DNA of 64,000 nucleotides from assembly GCA_041396705.1 (NCBI GenBank), contig JAWKYB010000011.1, positions 124,001-188,000 on the forward strand. The letters are read 5' to 3'. Positions 46,801 to 54,949 of the stretch are shown one piece after another. Both the position numbers and the translations under genes were made by a program. This stretch comes from Alphaproteobacteria bacterium. GTDB taxonomy: Bacteria > Pseudomonadota > Alphaproteobacteria > CALKHQ01. The notes below the pieces were generated by a model that did not search any database, had not been told where the DNA came from, and saw only the letters and a list, made by a program, of their open reading frames with translations. How positions within the stretch are numbered: position 1 is the stretch's first letter; each line of letters starts with the position of its first letter.

Positions 46801-48318
46801 GGTGACGCGGGCGACGACATGATCTTCGCCGGCACCGGCGCGGACAGCGCGTTCGGCGGCGCCGGCGCCGACGTGATCTATGGCAATGCCGGCGACGACG
46901 CCGTGCTCGGCGGCGCCGGCGACGACTATCTGCGCGGCGATCTCGGCGACGATTTGCTGTGGGGGGAGGCGGGCGACGACCGGCTGGCCGGCGACCATGG
47001 CGCCGACACGCTGGCCGGAGGTGCCGGCGACGACATCCTCGACGGCGGGCGCGACGGCGACAGGCTGACCGGCGGCGGTGGCGCCGATTTCTTCGACCAT
47101 GAGGGCGTGACGGTCGGTGGTGCCGACGGCGGCGTCGACGTCATCCTCGACTACAGCTTCGCCGATGGCGACACCGTGCGCGGCAACGCCGTGGTCCGGG
47201 TCGGCGCCGACACGCACGTGCTCGATGGTGACGGCGATCCGATCTTCATACTGCCGGGCTACGACGCGTTGGCACAGGGCCTGGTGTTGCGTCCGTTCGA
47301 CGGTGCGACCCTGGCCCCGTTCGCGATCGCGCTCAGCCATGCTTCCATCGCGGAGGATGCCAATCCGGGCGCGCTGGTCGGCGTGCTGACAGCCTCGGAT
47401 TGGGATTCGCCGACCGGCCTGACCTTCGCCCTGGTCGGCGAAGCCGGTCCGTTCGCCATGGCGGGCAACGCGTTGCGGCTGGCCGGCGCCTTGGACTACG
47501 AGACGGTGGCCAGCCACATGCTGACCATTCAGGTCACCGACGCCGACGGCAACAGCTTCGCCGAGAGCGTCGCGATCGCCGTGACCGATGTGGTCGAGGT
47601 CGCGCCGCTGGTCGGCACTGCCGGCGCGGACAGCCTGGCCGGCGGTGCCGCAGCGGACCGGATATTCGGCCTGGACGACGCCGACCTGCTGGTCGGCGGC
47701 CTCGGCAGCGACACACTGGACGGGGGCGCCGGCGACGATGTCGTGTTCGGCGATGCCGAAGGCTGGGACTCGCCGGGCGACGGCGCCGACCTGCTTTACG
47801 GCGACGACGGCGCCGACACGCTGTTCGGCGGCACCGGCCGCGACACCGCCTATGGCGGCGACGGCAACGACGCGGTCTATGGCAACGGCGGCAGCGACCG
47901 GATCCACGGCGATGCCGGCGACGACTATCTGCGCGGCGACCTCGACGACGACGCGCTCTGGGGCGATGCCGGCAACGATCTGCTGGCCGGCGACCATGGC
48001 GCCGACACCCTGAACGGCGGCGACGGCGACGACACGCTCAACGGCGGGCGCGATGCCGACCTGCTCGTCGGTGGCGCCGGCGCCGACCTGTTCGAGCATG
48101 AGGGCGTGCAGGCCGGCGGCCCGGACGGGGGCATCGATACGGTCGTCGACTACGGCTTTGCCGAGGGCGACACCGTGCGCGGCAATGGCTGGGCGGTGAT
48201 CGGCCCCGATACCGTGGTCTACGACGCCGACGGCGACCCGATCTTCACGTTGCCGGGGTACGACGCGTCCGTGTCCGGCCTGCGCCTGCTGACCTTCGCC
48301 GGCGACCTGGTCGGCTGA
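43837..48318 (+). CDS. Large Calx-beta/sugar-dehydrogenase propeller/RTX/cadherin protein
   Basis: A 1493-residue acidic protein. The start is TTG 43837 with AGAGG 6 nt upstream; no ATG or GTG is available downstream of the in-frame TAA at 43720. Order: a Calx-beta domain about 5-105 (TATAGADYFALDG, EPTETFVFSLVN); a PQQ-type glucose/sorbosone dehydrogenase-like propeller about 128-570 (GLLDIALHPNFPADPYIYAFY, GGSLAFGPDGMLYVGIGDG, KVWQLGLRNPFSIAFDD); then three RTX calcium-binding modules starting near 574, 929 and 1260 (GGAGDDTLNGG-type nonapeptides), separated by cadherin-like domains near 825-925 and 1165-1255. There is no signal peptide, fitting type I secretion, but no type I exporter genes are in the window. 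Enzymatic activity is inferred only from the propeller. Confidence 0.85.
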   Translation: MSGTVKLARTEYGVAETAGTLAVEIVRTGDLSGPATVQYGLTADTATAGADYFALDGFVVMDAGVASVTVSVAILDDALAEPTETFVFSLVNVEDGGLLAPRTARIAILDDENPAVDPPQPPLVSDYHVDQVSVLTGLDQPIALEFAPQDPNLVYVAEKGGVIAAYHLDDGSLVSVVADLSAATNAALDRGLLDIALHPNFPADPYIYAFYVVDPPDTAAETGNAGPDGGGNRFAQVVRMTADATTGYTTVVAGSTVVLVGAAGQTLADIGGGGHVDSTSDLGQPASDILDASDPDNPVYRQDYIKVDSRSHAGGSLAFGPDGMLYVGIGDGTSFDATDPRTVSVQQLDSLSGKILRIDPMTGAGLADNPFVTAETDLDSNRAKVWQLGLRNPFSIAFDDAGHLFITDTGWNSYEEIDTGPAGANFGWPFFEGADGGTLAQPPGYSGLPAAQAFYALVAGGAVSVTAPYRAFAHVEAEPGYQVQAITGGEVVYRGDRYPDALIGDFFFADAVQGEVYAVDSADPNTVKYLFSSTSGFGPVDFVLGPDGYVYYADLVGGAVGRIEISADVAGIRFGTAAADSLDGTAAADVIDALGGADTVDGLAGADVIDGGTGGDRLVGGLGDDQVRGGDGDDEIFGDAYGWDSPGDGADLLLCEAGNDAIYGGTGADTAFGGDGNDRVYGNAGNDTAYGGAGDDLLRGDLGDDVLSGESGNDSLAGDHGVDTLLGGAGDDTLNGGRDGDTLTGGLGADFFDHDGVTAGGADGGVDTIVDYRFGEGDSVRGDAAVQAGADTRVLDADGDPIFVIPGYDAATQGLLLRPFAGATLAPVALALDNVAVSENAFIGAVVGRFGTLDWDTPAGHSYALTGPAAALFAVDGDALVVADLLDYETAPLLQLTVTATDIDGNGLAADFVVAVADGMDPARIDGTAFTDSLTGGDGPDLMRGLGDDDILAGGLGADSVLGGAGDDLIFGDAAGWDSPGEGADLLWGDAGDDMIFAGTGADSAFGGAGADVIYGNAGDDAVLGGAGDDYLRGDLGDDLLWGEAGDDRLAGDHGADTLAGGAGDDILDGGRDGDRLTGGGGADFFDHEGVTVGGADGGVDVILDYSFADGDTVRGNAVVRVGADTHVLDGDGDPIFILPGYDALAQGLVLRPFDGATLAPFAIALSHASIAEDANPGALVGVLTASDWDSPTGLTFALVGEAGPFAMAGNALRLAGALDYETVASHMLTIQVTDADGNSFAESVAIAVTDVVEVAPLVGTAGADSLAGGAAADRIFGLDDADLLVGGLGSDTLDGGAGDDVVFGDAEGWDSPGDGADLLYGDDGADTLFGGTGRDTAYGGDGNDAVYGNGGSDRIHGDAGDDYLRGDLDDDALWGDAGNDLLAGDHGADTLNGGDGDDTLNGGRDADLLVGGAGADLFEHEGVQAGGPDGGIDTVVDYGFAEGDTVRGNGWAVIGPDTVVYDADGDPIFTLPGYDASVSGLRLLTFAGDLVG
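45559..48300. repeat. Three internal repeats of about 1 kb within the RTX gene
   Basis: Modules beginning near 45559, 46615 and 47614 each contain, in order, FGDA-GWDSPG-GADLL, GTG-D-AFGG/YGG, AGDDYLRGDLGDD, LAGDHG-DTL, GGRDGD, FEH/FDHEGV and a VDTIVDY segment followed by DGDPIF. The module DNA is similar enough to support unequal recombination. Confidence 0.75.
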
Positions 48319-48361
48319 CGAACGCTGCGCTGAGCCGTGGCGCGCGAGACGGGGCGGCCGG

Positions 48362-48982
48362 TCAGTCGATGGTCGCCATCAGCTTGGTCACCGTGGCGCG
48401 GAATGCCTTCTTCACCGGCATCTCGATGCCCGGGCCGATGATGATGCCGCAGGCATAGATCTTCCACTTGCCGCCGTGCTTCACCGCCAGCAGCTGATGG
48501 AAATAGGCGCTGCCGTCGCCGATGGTCTCGCCGACGATCTTCTCGCCGAGGTCGAGCGGCGTGTAGACTCGCGGCTCTATGCGGCATTCCAGCGTGCCCT
48601 GCGCCGCCTTCAGCACGCCGAGCCGGTTGCTGTCGGCGTCGTGGTAGAAGATCAGGTGCGGGCCGTTCGACCGGACCTCCAGCGAGCAGCCGTTCATGCC
48701 GCCGGTCACCACCATGGTGCCGTTCGGCGCGGCGCGCAGCACGTTGACCTCGCCGACGCCGCGGTTGACCCAGGGGAACAGATAGTCGCTGCCGCCGTTC
48801 GACGCGGCCAGCCGGGTTACGCCGTTCGACGGCTTCGCCTCGGTCAGCGTGCACGGCCCGCCATATTCGCAGTTGGTGACGCCGGGCAGCTTGGTGGTCT
48901 TGAAGCCGCGGGCATCGACCATGAAGTCGTACTTCTCGATCGCCGTATCCGGGTTGGCGCGGAAATCGCTGAGGGCCGACAT
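48362..48982 (-). CDS. Conserved-looking protein of unknown function
   Basis: A 206-residue soluble protein starting MSALSDFRANPDTAIEKYDF at ATG 48982, with GGAG upstream. It contains ARGFKTTKLPGVTNCEYGG, a GGMNGCSLEV block, LIFYHDADSNRL and, toward the end, KIYACGIIIGPGIEMPVKKA. There is no signal peptide or membrane segment. The mixed beta pattern with four cysteines suggests a compact fold, but I do not recognise a family. It is convergent with the RTX gene and separated from the acetyltransferase gene by 180 bp of featureless GC-rich spacer on the other side. Confidence 0.65.
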   Translation of the reverse strand: MSALSDFRANPDTAIEKYDFMVDARGFKTTKLPGVTNCEYGGPCTLTEAKPSNGVTRLAASNGGSDYLFPWVNRGVGEVNVLRAAPNGTMVVTGGMNGCSLEVRSNGPHLIFYHDADSNRLGVLKAAQGTLECRIEPRVYTPLDLGEKIVGETIGDGSAYFHQLLAVKHGGKWKIYACGIIIGPGIEMPVKKAFRATVTKLMATID

Positions 48983-49162
48983 GGGGGAACGCTCCTTCGG
49001 GCGTGAACGCACTGTCGTTGCCGGGGGCAAGCGGATGCGGTGCCGCGACCGGCATTGCCGCCATCCTAGCGCGGAGCGGCACACCAGTGTGTTAATTGCC
49101 GCCGGCCATCCGTGCGCATGTCGGCCGCGGCGCGGCCAGCGGCGGCTGCGGGCCGGCGCGCC

Positions 49163-50077
49163 CTACAGCGCGACGAACCAGTAGCTGAACGCCACCGGCC
49201 GGCCGGCACGGACCGCCGACACCGCCGAGGCCCGGTTGCTGCGCTGGATGGTACCGGCCAGCACGCTTGCCGGATCGGTCAGCCGCAGCCTTGCCGCCAG
49301 GCATCGCTGGGCCTCGGCCGCCAATCCCCGGCCGCTGAACGGTGCGCTCACGATCTCCTCGACGACGAGGTGGCAGGGCAGGAATTCGATCGTTCCGGGC
49401 AGCGTTGCGATCAGCCCGGCGATCCGGCCGTCCACGGCGATGGTGTGGAGGGTGCCGCGATCCCGGCATGCGGCAAGGGTGTCGTGGTCCGCCGGATACA
49501 GTTCCGCGGCCAAGGCCGGGTCGCTCCGCCCGAGCGCGGCATGGCGGTCGCGGACGAGGCCAAGCGCCCGGTCGATGTCGGTCTCGGCGACCAGCGTGCA
49601 GGCGCCGACCGGTGCCGGCATTGCCGCGGCGCGCGCGGCGTGGAGGGTCTGGTCGGCATAGGCGCCTGGCCACGGCGGGGCGGGACCGGCGAGGACACGG
49701 ACCGCGAAGGGCGCGAACCGGCGCCATTCGGCGCGGATCGCCGCGCACGCCGCGGCGACGTCGAAATCGTGGCTCCACGCGAGCAGGTCGACGAAGGGCC
49801 GAGCGCCGTCGCCGCCGTAGAAGCGAATCCTTGCGAGAAGATCGCATCGGCCGACACGCAGCACCCGCGGGGCATAGGCGAGGGCCGGCGCATCGAAGCG
49901 TGCGAAATGCGCACGGAACCGCGCCGCAAATCCGGGGTCGGCGACGTCGGCAAGCCGGCGCGACAGCCAGCTGTCGAGCGCGGCTGCGGCGGCGTCGGGC
50001 CCGATCAGGCCGGCCAGTGTCGGCCGATAGGCGTCGACCGAGGTGAATCGGGCCGGCTGCGGCTCGTCGCGGCGCAT
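49163..50077 (-). CDS. GNAT-like N-acetyltransferase
   Basis: A 304-residue protein whose C-terminal third follows the GNAT pattern: HTIAVDGRIAGLIATLPG (strand pair), EFLPCHLVVEEIVSAPFSGRGLAAEAQRCLA, where SGRGLAAEA corresponds to the acetyl-CoA-binding RGxGxA region, and a final RAGRPVAFSYWFVAL strand. The N-terminal 150 residues are unassigned. Substrate unknown. It runs in the same direction as the AraC regulator gene upstream, 48 bp away. Confidence 0.7.
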   Translation of the reverse strand: MRRDEPQPARFTSVDAYRPTLAGLIGPDAAAAALDSWLSRRLADVADPGFAARFRAHFARFDAPALAYAPRVLRVGRCDLLARIRFYGGDGARPFVDLLAWSHDFDVAAACAAIRAEWRRFAPFAVRVLAGPAPPWPGAYADQTLHAARAAAMPAPVGACTLVAETDIDRALGLVRDRHAALGRSDPALAAELYPADHDTLAACRDRGTLHTIAVDGRIAGLIATLPGTIEFLPCHLVVEEIVSAPFSGRGLAAEAQRCLAARLRLTDPASVLAGTIQRSNRASAVSAVRAGRPVAFSYWFVAL

Positions 50078-50125
50078 CGGCTCACATCCGCAGCTGTAAC
50101 GAGGATCCGGGACCGGGCAAGGCGG

Positions 50126-50899
50126 TCAGAGTCCGGCGACGCTGCCGAGCTCGCGGCGCGCCATGGCACGGAAGGCGCTCGGGCTGCGATAGCCCAGCGC
50201 CGCGGCGATGCGGGCGGGCGGTTCGCCGCGCGCGGCGCGTTCCTGCGCCTGTAGCAGGCGAAGCCGACGCCGCCAGGCGGCGAAGCTGAGGCCGGTCTCG
50301 GCGCGAAACAGGCGGGTCAGCGTGCGCCGGCTGAGCCCGGCACGGTCGGCCCAGCCGTCGATGTCGAGCGCCGAGTCGGGCTCGGCGGCCAGCGCCTGGC
50401 ACAGCCGGGCGAGCCGGCGGTCGCGCGGCAGCGGCAGCTCGAACGGCGTCGCGGCGGCGCGTGCGATCTCGTCCAGCGCCAGCGCGGCGAGGTGGCCGCC
50501 GCGGCCGGCCGCGTCGTAGAGCGGCGGCTCCTCGCGCAGTGCCAGCAGGGTGGCGCGCAGCAGGTCGGAGACCGCGATCACCCGGCAGCCGGTCGGCAGG
50601 TCCGGGCGCGCGTCCGTCGCGACATAGGCGGACCGCATGCGCACGCCGTCGTGGATGACGGTGTCGTGCGCGATCCCGGCGGGAATCCACAGCGCGTGGC
50701 CGGCCGGAACGAACCAGGTGCCGACCCGGGTCTCCGCGGTCATCAGCCCCTCGATGGCATAGAGCAGCTGGTGGCGGGGATGGCTGTGCCAGCCGGTGCG
50801 CCCGCCGGTGCGGTAGTCGCGCGACAGCAGCGCGATCGGGCGCGGGATGCTCTGCTGTTCGGCGGCGTGGTCGGTGACGAGGAAGGTGTCGGTCAGCAT
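50126..50899 (-). CDS. AraC-family transcriptional regulator
   Basis: A 257-residue regulator with an N-terminal cupin (about 10-110: GWHSHPRHQLLYAIEGLM, PAGHALWIPAGIAHDTVI) and a C-terminal double HTH (about 165-257: DGWADRAGLSRRTLTRLFRA, then AALGYRSPSAFRAMARRELG). ATG 50899 is chosen because similarity starts at LTDTFL. Divergent from the MFS transporter gene at 51001, which it probably controls. The ligand is unknown. Confidence 0.9.
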   Translation of the reverse strand: MLTDTFLVTDHAAEQQSIPRPIALLSRDYRTGGRTGWHSHPRHQLLYAIEGLMTAETRVGTWFVPAGHALWIPAGIAHDTVIHDGVRMRSAYVATDARPDLPTGCRVIAVSDLLRATLLALREEPPLYDAAGRGGHLAALALDEIARAAATPFELPLPRDRRLARLCQALAAEPDSALDIDGWADRAGLSRRTLTRLFRAETGLSFAAWRRRLRLLQAQERAARGEPPARIAAALGYRSPSAFRAMARRELGSVAGL

Positions 50900-51000
50900 C
50901 GCCGCTGGCTCCGGGTTGGCCCGATCGATGACAAATCTGGCCCGACGCGGCAATCGGGTCAATGCTAGGCTGCCGCCGCAATCCGGAGACCGACGCTTTC

Positions 51001-52203
51001 ATGGCCGCACCCGACTACGCCCGCCGCACCATCGCCTTTGTCAATCTGGCACACGGGCTGGACCACTTCGTGCTGCTGATCTTCCCGACCGCGGTGCTGG
51101 CGATCGCCGCGGCCTGGGACATGGCCTATGGCGACCTGATCGGGCTCGCCACCGGCGCTTTCGTGGCGTTCGGTCTGTTCTCGCTGCCGGTCGGCTGGAT
51201 GGCCGACCGGGTCGGCCGGCGCACCATGCTGGCCGCCTTTTACCTCGGCTGCGGCGCCTGCTGCCTGGGCCTGGCGACCGCGACCGGCGAGACCGGGCTC
51301 GCGATCTGGCTGCTGGCGCTGGGCGCCTTCACCGCGATCTACCATCCGGTCGGCTCGGCGCTGCTGGTCAGCAACACCCGCCGCCTCGGCCGCGACCTCG
51401 GCATCAACGGGGTCTGGGGCAACATCGGCGCGGCCAGCGCCTCCGGCGTCACCGCGTGGCTCGCCGCCACCTTCGGCTGGCAGGCCGGCTTCGTGGTGCC
51501 CGGCGCCGTCTGCCTCGTCGCCGGTCTCGCCTTCCTGGCGCTGGTGCCGCGGACCGATGCGGCGGTCAGCACCCGCGGCGGCCGGCCGCAGCCGGCGCCG
51601 ATCCCGGTCGCGCGGCCGCTGCTGCTGGCCGGGCTGTTTGGCCTGGCCATCGTCGCCGGCGGCTTCACCTTCAACATCACCTCGGTGTCGCTGCCGAAGG
51701 TGATCGACGAGCGGCTCGGCTTCCCGCTCGACCTGGAGATGGTCGGCTCGCTGACCACCGCGGTGTTTCTGTGCGGCGCGGTCGCCCAGTTCGCCATCGG
51801 CCGGCTGATCGACCGCAGCGCGCTGCCGCCGCTGTTCGCCGGCATCGCCGCCTGCCAGGCCGCCGGCCTGGTGATCGCGGCGCTGACCACCGGCATCGCG
51901 ATGCTGGCCGGGCTGGTCGTGACGCTGGCGGCGATCTATGCCCAGGTGGTGGTCAACGACGCCATGGTCGCCCGCTACGTGCCGGCCGAGAAGCGGTCGC
52001 GCGCCTATGGCATCCGCTATTTTTTCGGCTTCACCACCGCCGGCTTCGCGGTGCCGATGATCGCGGTGATGCACGAGGCGGCCGGCTTCGAACTGGTGCT
52101 CGGCGTCGCCGCCGCCTTTGCCGGCGTGATCTTCCTGTCGGCGCTGTCGTTCCTGCTGGTCGGCGGCCGCGGCATGCGGCCGGTGCCGGTGGCGGCGGAA
52201 TAG
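51001..52203 (+). CDS. MFS transporter
   Basis: A 400-residue transporter with twelve predicted transmembrane helices, the loop 2-3 signature GWMADRVGRRTMLA and a second-half counterpart IGRLIDRSALPPLF. NLAHGLDHFVLLIFPTAVLAI in helix 1 is typical of a group of small-drug/metabolite exporters and sugar-like MFS proteins; the substrate is not predictable. ATG 51001 follows GGAGACC. The divergent AraC regulator suggests induction by its substrate. The following aldo/keto reductase gene is 113 bp downstream. Confidence 0.87.
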   Translation: MAAPDYARRTIAFVNLAHGLDHFVLLIFPTAVLAIAAAWDMAYGDLIGLATGAFVAFGLFSLPVGWMADRVGRRTMLAAFYLGCGACCLGLATATGETGLAIWLLALGAFTAIYHPVGSALLVSNTRRLGRDLGINGVWGNIGAASASGVTAWLAATFGWQAGFVVPGAVCLVAGLAFLALVPRTDAAVSTRGGRPQPAPIPVARPLLLAGLFGLAIVAGGFTFNITSVSLPKVIDERLGFPLDLEMVGSLTTAVFLCGAVAQFAIGRLIDRSALPPLFAGIAACQAAGLVIAALTTGIAMLAGLVVTLAAIYAQVVVNDAMVARYVPAEKRSRAYGIRYFFGFTTAGFAVPMIAVMHEAAGFELVLGVAAAFAGVIFLSALSFLLVGGRGMRPVPVAAE

Positions 52204-52316
52204 CGGCCGCGATCGAAGTCTTGCCCCGGCGCGCCCGCTGCGCCACTGTCGGGCGCGGCGGGCCGGGGGAGGTCCGCCCATTCATCGCCGGCAAGAAACG
52301 CATCGGAGGGAACGGC

Positions 52317-53288
52317 ATGGCCGCGGACCTGACTGCATCGAGGAAACTGGGGCGGACCGCGCTGACCGTGGCGCCGATCTGCTTCGGCACCTCGGGCCTG
52401 GGCAACATGCCCAACACCTATGGCTACGAGGTCGATATCGAGCGGGCGCGCGCGACCGTGCGGCAGATCTTCGACGGGCCCGGCAGCTTCCTCGACACCT
52501 CGCGCAACTATGCCGAGGCGGAGGACCGGGTCGGCGACGTGATCCGCGAGCGCGGCGGCATCCCGGCCGGCTTCGTGGTCTCGACCAAGCTCGACCGCGA
52601 CATGCAGACCAACGCCTTCGACGGCGACCGCGCCCGCCGCTCGATCGAGGAGAGCCTGCGCAAGCTCAACCTAGACCGGGTCCAGCTGCTGCATCTGCAC
52701 GACCCGGAATATGTGCCTGACATGAACCAGGTCACCGGGCCGGGCGGTTCGCTGGAGGCCTTGTTCCGGATGAAGGAGGAGGGGCTGTGCGATGCGGTCG
52801 GGCTGGCCGCCGGCCGGGTCGACGTGATGATGCCGCTGTTGCGCGACTGGCCGTTCGACGCGCTGATCAGCCACAACCGTTTCACTCTGGTCAATCGCAA
52901 CGCCGACGCGATGTTCGACCTGGCCCACGAAAAGGGCATCGCCGTGCTGAACGCGGCGCCGTTCGCCAGCGGCGTGCTGGCCAAGGGCACGGCGAACTAC
53001 AAGCGCTACGTCTACCAGCCGGCGAGCGAGGCGACGCTGGAGCCGGTCAAGCGGGTGGAGGCGATCTGCGCCCGCCACGGCGTGCCGGCCGGCGCCGCCG
53101 CGCTGCAGTTCTCGATGCGCGACCCGCGGGTGACCTCGACCATCGTCGGGGTCAGCAAGCCGGAGCGCGTCGCCCAGGCCTGGGAATGGGCACGCTGGCC
53201 GATCGGCGACGAGGTCTGGGCGGAGCTGGCCCAGGTCCCGGCCACCGGCGACGACCCGGAAGCGAGCCGCGACTACAAGCCGGGCTGA
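52317..53288 (+). CDS. Aldo/keto reductase (aldose/pyridoxal dehydrogenase type)
   Basis: A 323-residue AKR with the catalytic tetrad: Asp and Tyr in FLDTSRNYAEAEDRVG, Lys in VVSTKLDRD and His in VQLLHLHDPEY. It resembles the D-threo-aldose 1-dehydrogenase/pyridoxal 4-dehydrogenase branch, which oxidises sugar or pyridoxal hemiacetals with NAD(P). ATG 52317 follows GGAGGG. It may act with the MFS transporter immediately upstream, which would be import and oxidation of one compound, but the link is positional only. Confidence 0.88.
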   Translation: MAADLTASRKLGRTALTVAPICFGTSGLGNMPNTYGYEVDIERARATVRQIFDGPGSFLDTSRNYAEAEDRVGDVIRERGGIPAGFVVSTKLDRDMQTNAFDGDRARRSIEESLRKLNLDRVQLLHLHDPEYVPDMNQVTGPGGSLEALFRMKEEGLCDAVGLAAGRVDVMMPLLRDWPFDALISHNRFTLVNRNADAMFDLAHEKGIAVLNAAPFASGVLAKGTANYKRYVYQPASEATLEPVKRVEAICARHGVPAGAAALQFSMRDPRVTSTIVGVSKPERVAQAWEWARWPIGDEVWAELAQVPATGDDPEASRDYKPG

Positions 53289-53347
53289 GCCTGCGCGGGC
53301 GCGGCGGGCTCGATTTCCGCCACATTGCGCGTGAACGCTGCCCGCCC

Positions 53348-54394
53348 ATGAACACGCACCCGGTCCTGGAGCACGGTTGCGCCGCGTGGCTGCGTGCGGC
53401 CGTCCTGGCGCTGGCAATGGCGGCCTCGACACACGGGCGCGCGGCGCTGGCGCAGTCGCCGCCGGTGCTGGCCCCGTCTGCCACCGTCATCCTCGGCGAA
53501 GGCCCCTATCCGCTGCAGCAGCAGACCTATGCCCTGGCCGCGGACGTCGGGCGCGTCGCCACCATCGGCACCCGCGGCATTCTCCTGTGGGACGGCGGCG
53601 GACGGCTGTTGGCGGCACTCGAAGACGGCGGGAACCGCCGCTTCGAGTGGTACAGCGCCGTGGCGGCCAGTGCCGGCGGGCGCCATGTCGCCGTCGGACT
53701 GCGCGACGGACGGATTGCCCTGTGGGACAGGCCGTCCGCCGGTGCCGCCCCGCGGCTGCTGGAGGGTCACGGCGACCGTGTCACCGCCATCGCCTTTCTC
53801 GGCGACAGCGGCGTGATGACCAGCGGCGGCGGCGACGGCAGCCTCGTCTTCTGGGTGGACGGCAACCCGGCGCTGGCGTTGGCGGGGCACGACCATGCGG
53901 TCACCGCGCTGGCGCTCAGCGCCGACGGCCGCTGGCTCGCCAGCGGCGACGACGGCGGCACCGTGCTGGTCTGGGAAGCCGGCGCGCTGCGGTACCGGCT
54001 GCAGGCCCATGCGGAGGCGGTCTATGCGCTGGCGTTCAGCCCGGACGCGCGCTGGCTGGCCAGCGGCGGCCGCGATGCCCGGTTGCTGGCCTGGGACATG
54101 GCCGACGGCCGGGCGCTCGCGACGATCCACGACGGCGCCGGTGCGGCCCCGCTGGCGCGCAGCCCGGTCTATGCGGTTTCGGTGAGCCCCGACGGGGCCT
54201 GGCTCGCCTTCGGCGGCATGCGCGGCGAAATCGGGCTGTGGGAGGTGGCGACGGGTCGGGCGCGCGCGATCCTGCTCGGCCGTGACCAGAACGGCTATCC
54301 GATCGCGGCGCTCGGTTTCTCGAGCGACGGCACGGTGTTGTCGGCGGTGTCGGGCGAGGGCACGCTGCGGCAATGGCCGGTCGGGCGGTTCTGA
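53348..54394 (+). CDS. Exported WD40-repeat protein
   Basis: A 348-residue protein with a signal peptide (hydrophobic AAVLALAMAASTHGRAALAQ) and a seven-bladed WD40-type propeller. Repeats with the usual DG-x-LASGG-D and W endings appear at about 150-345, for example HDHAVTALALSADGRWLASG, LVWEAG, and AFSPDARWLASGGRDARLLAWD. It probably acts as a periplasmic binding platform. Its stop overlaps the next start (TGATG), so the two proteins are cotranslated and likely interact. Confidence 0.85.
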   Translation: MNTHPVLEHGCAAWLRAAVLALAMAASTHGRAALAQSPPVLAPSATVILGEGPYPLQQQTYALAADVGRVATIGTRGILLWDGGGRLLAALEDGGNRRFEWYSAVAASAGGRHVAVGLRDGRIALWDRPSAGAAPRLLEGHGDRVTAIAFLGDSGVMTSGGGDGSLVFWVDGNPALALAGHDHAVTALALSADGRWLASGDDGGTVLVWEAGALRYRLQAHAEAVYALAFSPDARWLASGGRDARLLAWDMADGRALATIHDGAGAAPLARSPVYAVSVSPDGAWLAFGGMRGEIGLWEVATGRARAILLGRDQNGYPIAALGFSSDGTVLSAVSGEGTLRQWPVGRF

Positions 54395-54918
54395 TGGGGT
54401 CGCGGCCGCTCGGTTGGGCCGTCGGCGCCCTGGTCGCCTTCGCCGCCGGCGACGGCCTTGGCCAGCAACCCGCGCTGGCTGGCGCCTGGACGTCGGTGAA
54501 CGGCACCTCGATCCCGACCTACAGCATGACCACCGGCGAATGGATGGGCCAGCAGACCCAGATTGCCGGGCTGAACTATGTCTTCCTGCCCGATGGCAGC
54601 TACCGTGCGGTCTATGCCTCGCGCGCCGAAAGCCCCGCCGGCGGCGTCGTCTACTACGGCTGGGAGTCGGGCCAATATGCGCTGGCCGGCGACGTGCTGA
54701 CGCTGCAGCCAGCCGTCGCGGTTCGCACGGACAATGCCGGGCGCAGTATCGACCCGCCGCCGCGCAGCTACGACGTCGGCTTCGACGGCCCCGACGCGCT
54801 GGTCCTGTTCGGCTGGTGCGCGGAATGGCAGTCGGATGCATGGTGCGCCGACGGTATCGGCGGCGGCTATCGCGCCGTCCGGTCGGAGCAGCGGTTCTAC
54901 CGCACTGCGCTGGAGTGA
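54394..54918 (+). CDS. Exported protein of unknown function, coupled to the WD40 protein
   Basis: A 174-residue protein starting at ATG 54394, which shares a base with the upstream stop. Residues 1-30 form a signal peptide (VGALVAFAAGDGLGQQPALAG). The rest is beta-rich and aromatic: WTSVNGTSIPTYSMTTGEWM, FLPDGSYRAVYAS and VGFDGPDALVLFGW, with two cysteines near the C-terminus. The pattern resembles small lipocalin- or YceI-like sheets, but I cannot place it in a family. Its partner is probably the WD40 protein. Confidence 0.65.
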   Translation: MGSRPLGWAVGALVAFAAGDGLGQQPALAGAWTSVNGTSIPTYSMTTGEWMGQQTQIAGLNYVFLPDGSYRAVYASRAESPAGGVVYYGWESGQYALAGDVLTLQPAVAVRTDNAGRSIDPPPRSYDVGFDGPDALVLFGWCAEWQSDAWCADGIGGGYRAVRSEQRFYRTALE

Positions 54919-54949
54919 GGCGCCGGTCCGCCCGCGCCGCCGCGACCGC

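Noticed and set aside
45790..48099. 769-codon minus-strand frame inside the RTX gene
   Set aside because: Mirror of the Asp/Gly repeats of the real coding strand.
45559..48300. CRISPR-like or satellite repeat array
   Set aside because: The repeats are in-frame RTX nonapeptide codons, with no constant spacer-repeat structure and no cas genes.
50847..53288. 813-codon frame covering the MFS and aldo/keto reductase region
   Set aside because: Only the last 323 codons have aldo/keto reductase motifs; the upstream part is an out-of-frame shadow of the MFS gene, and GGAGGG marks the ATG at 52317.
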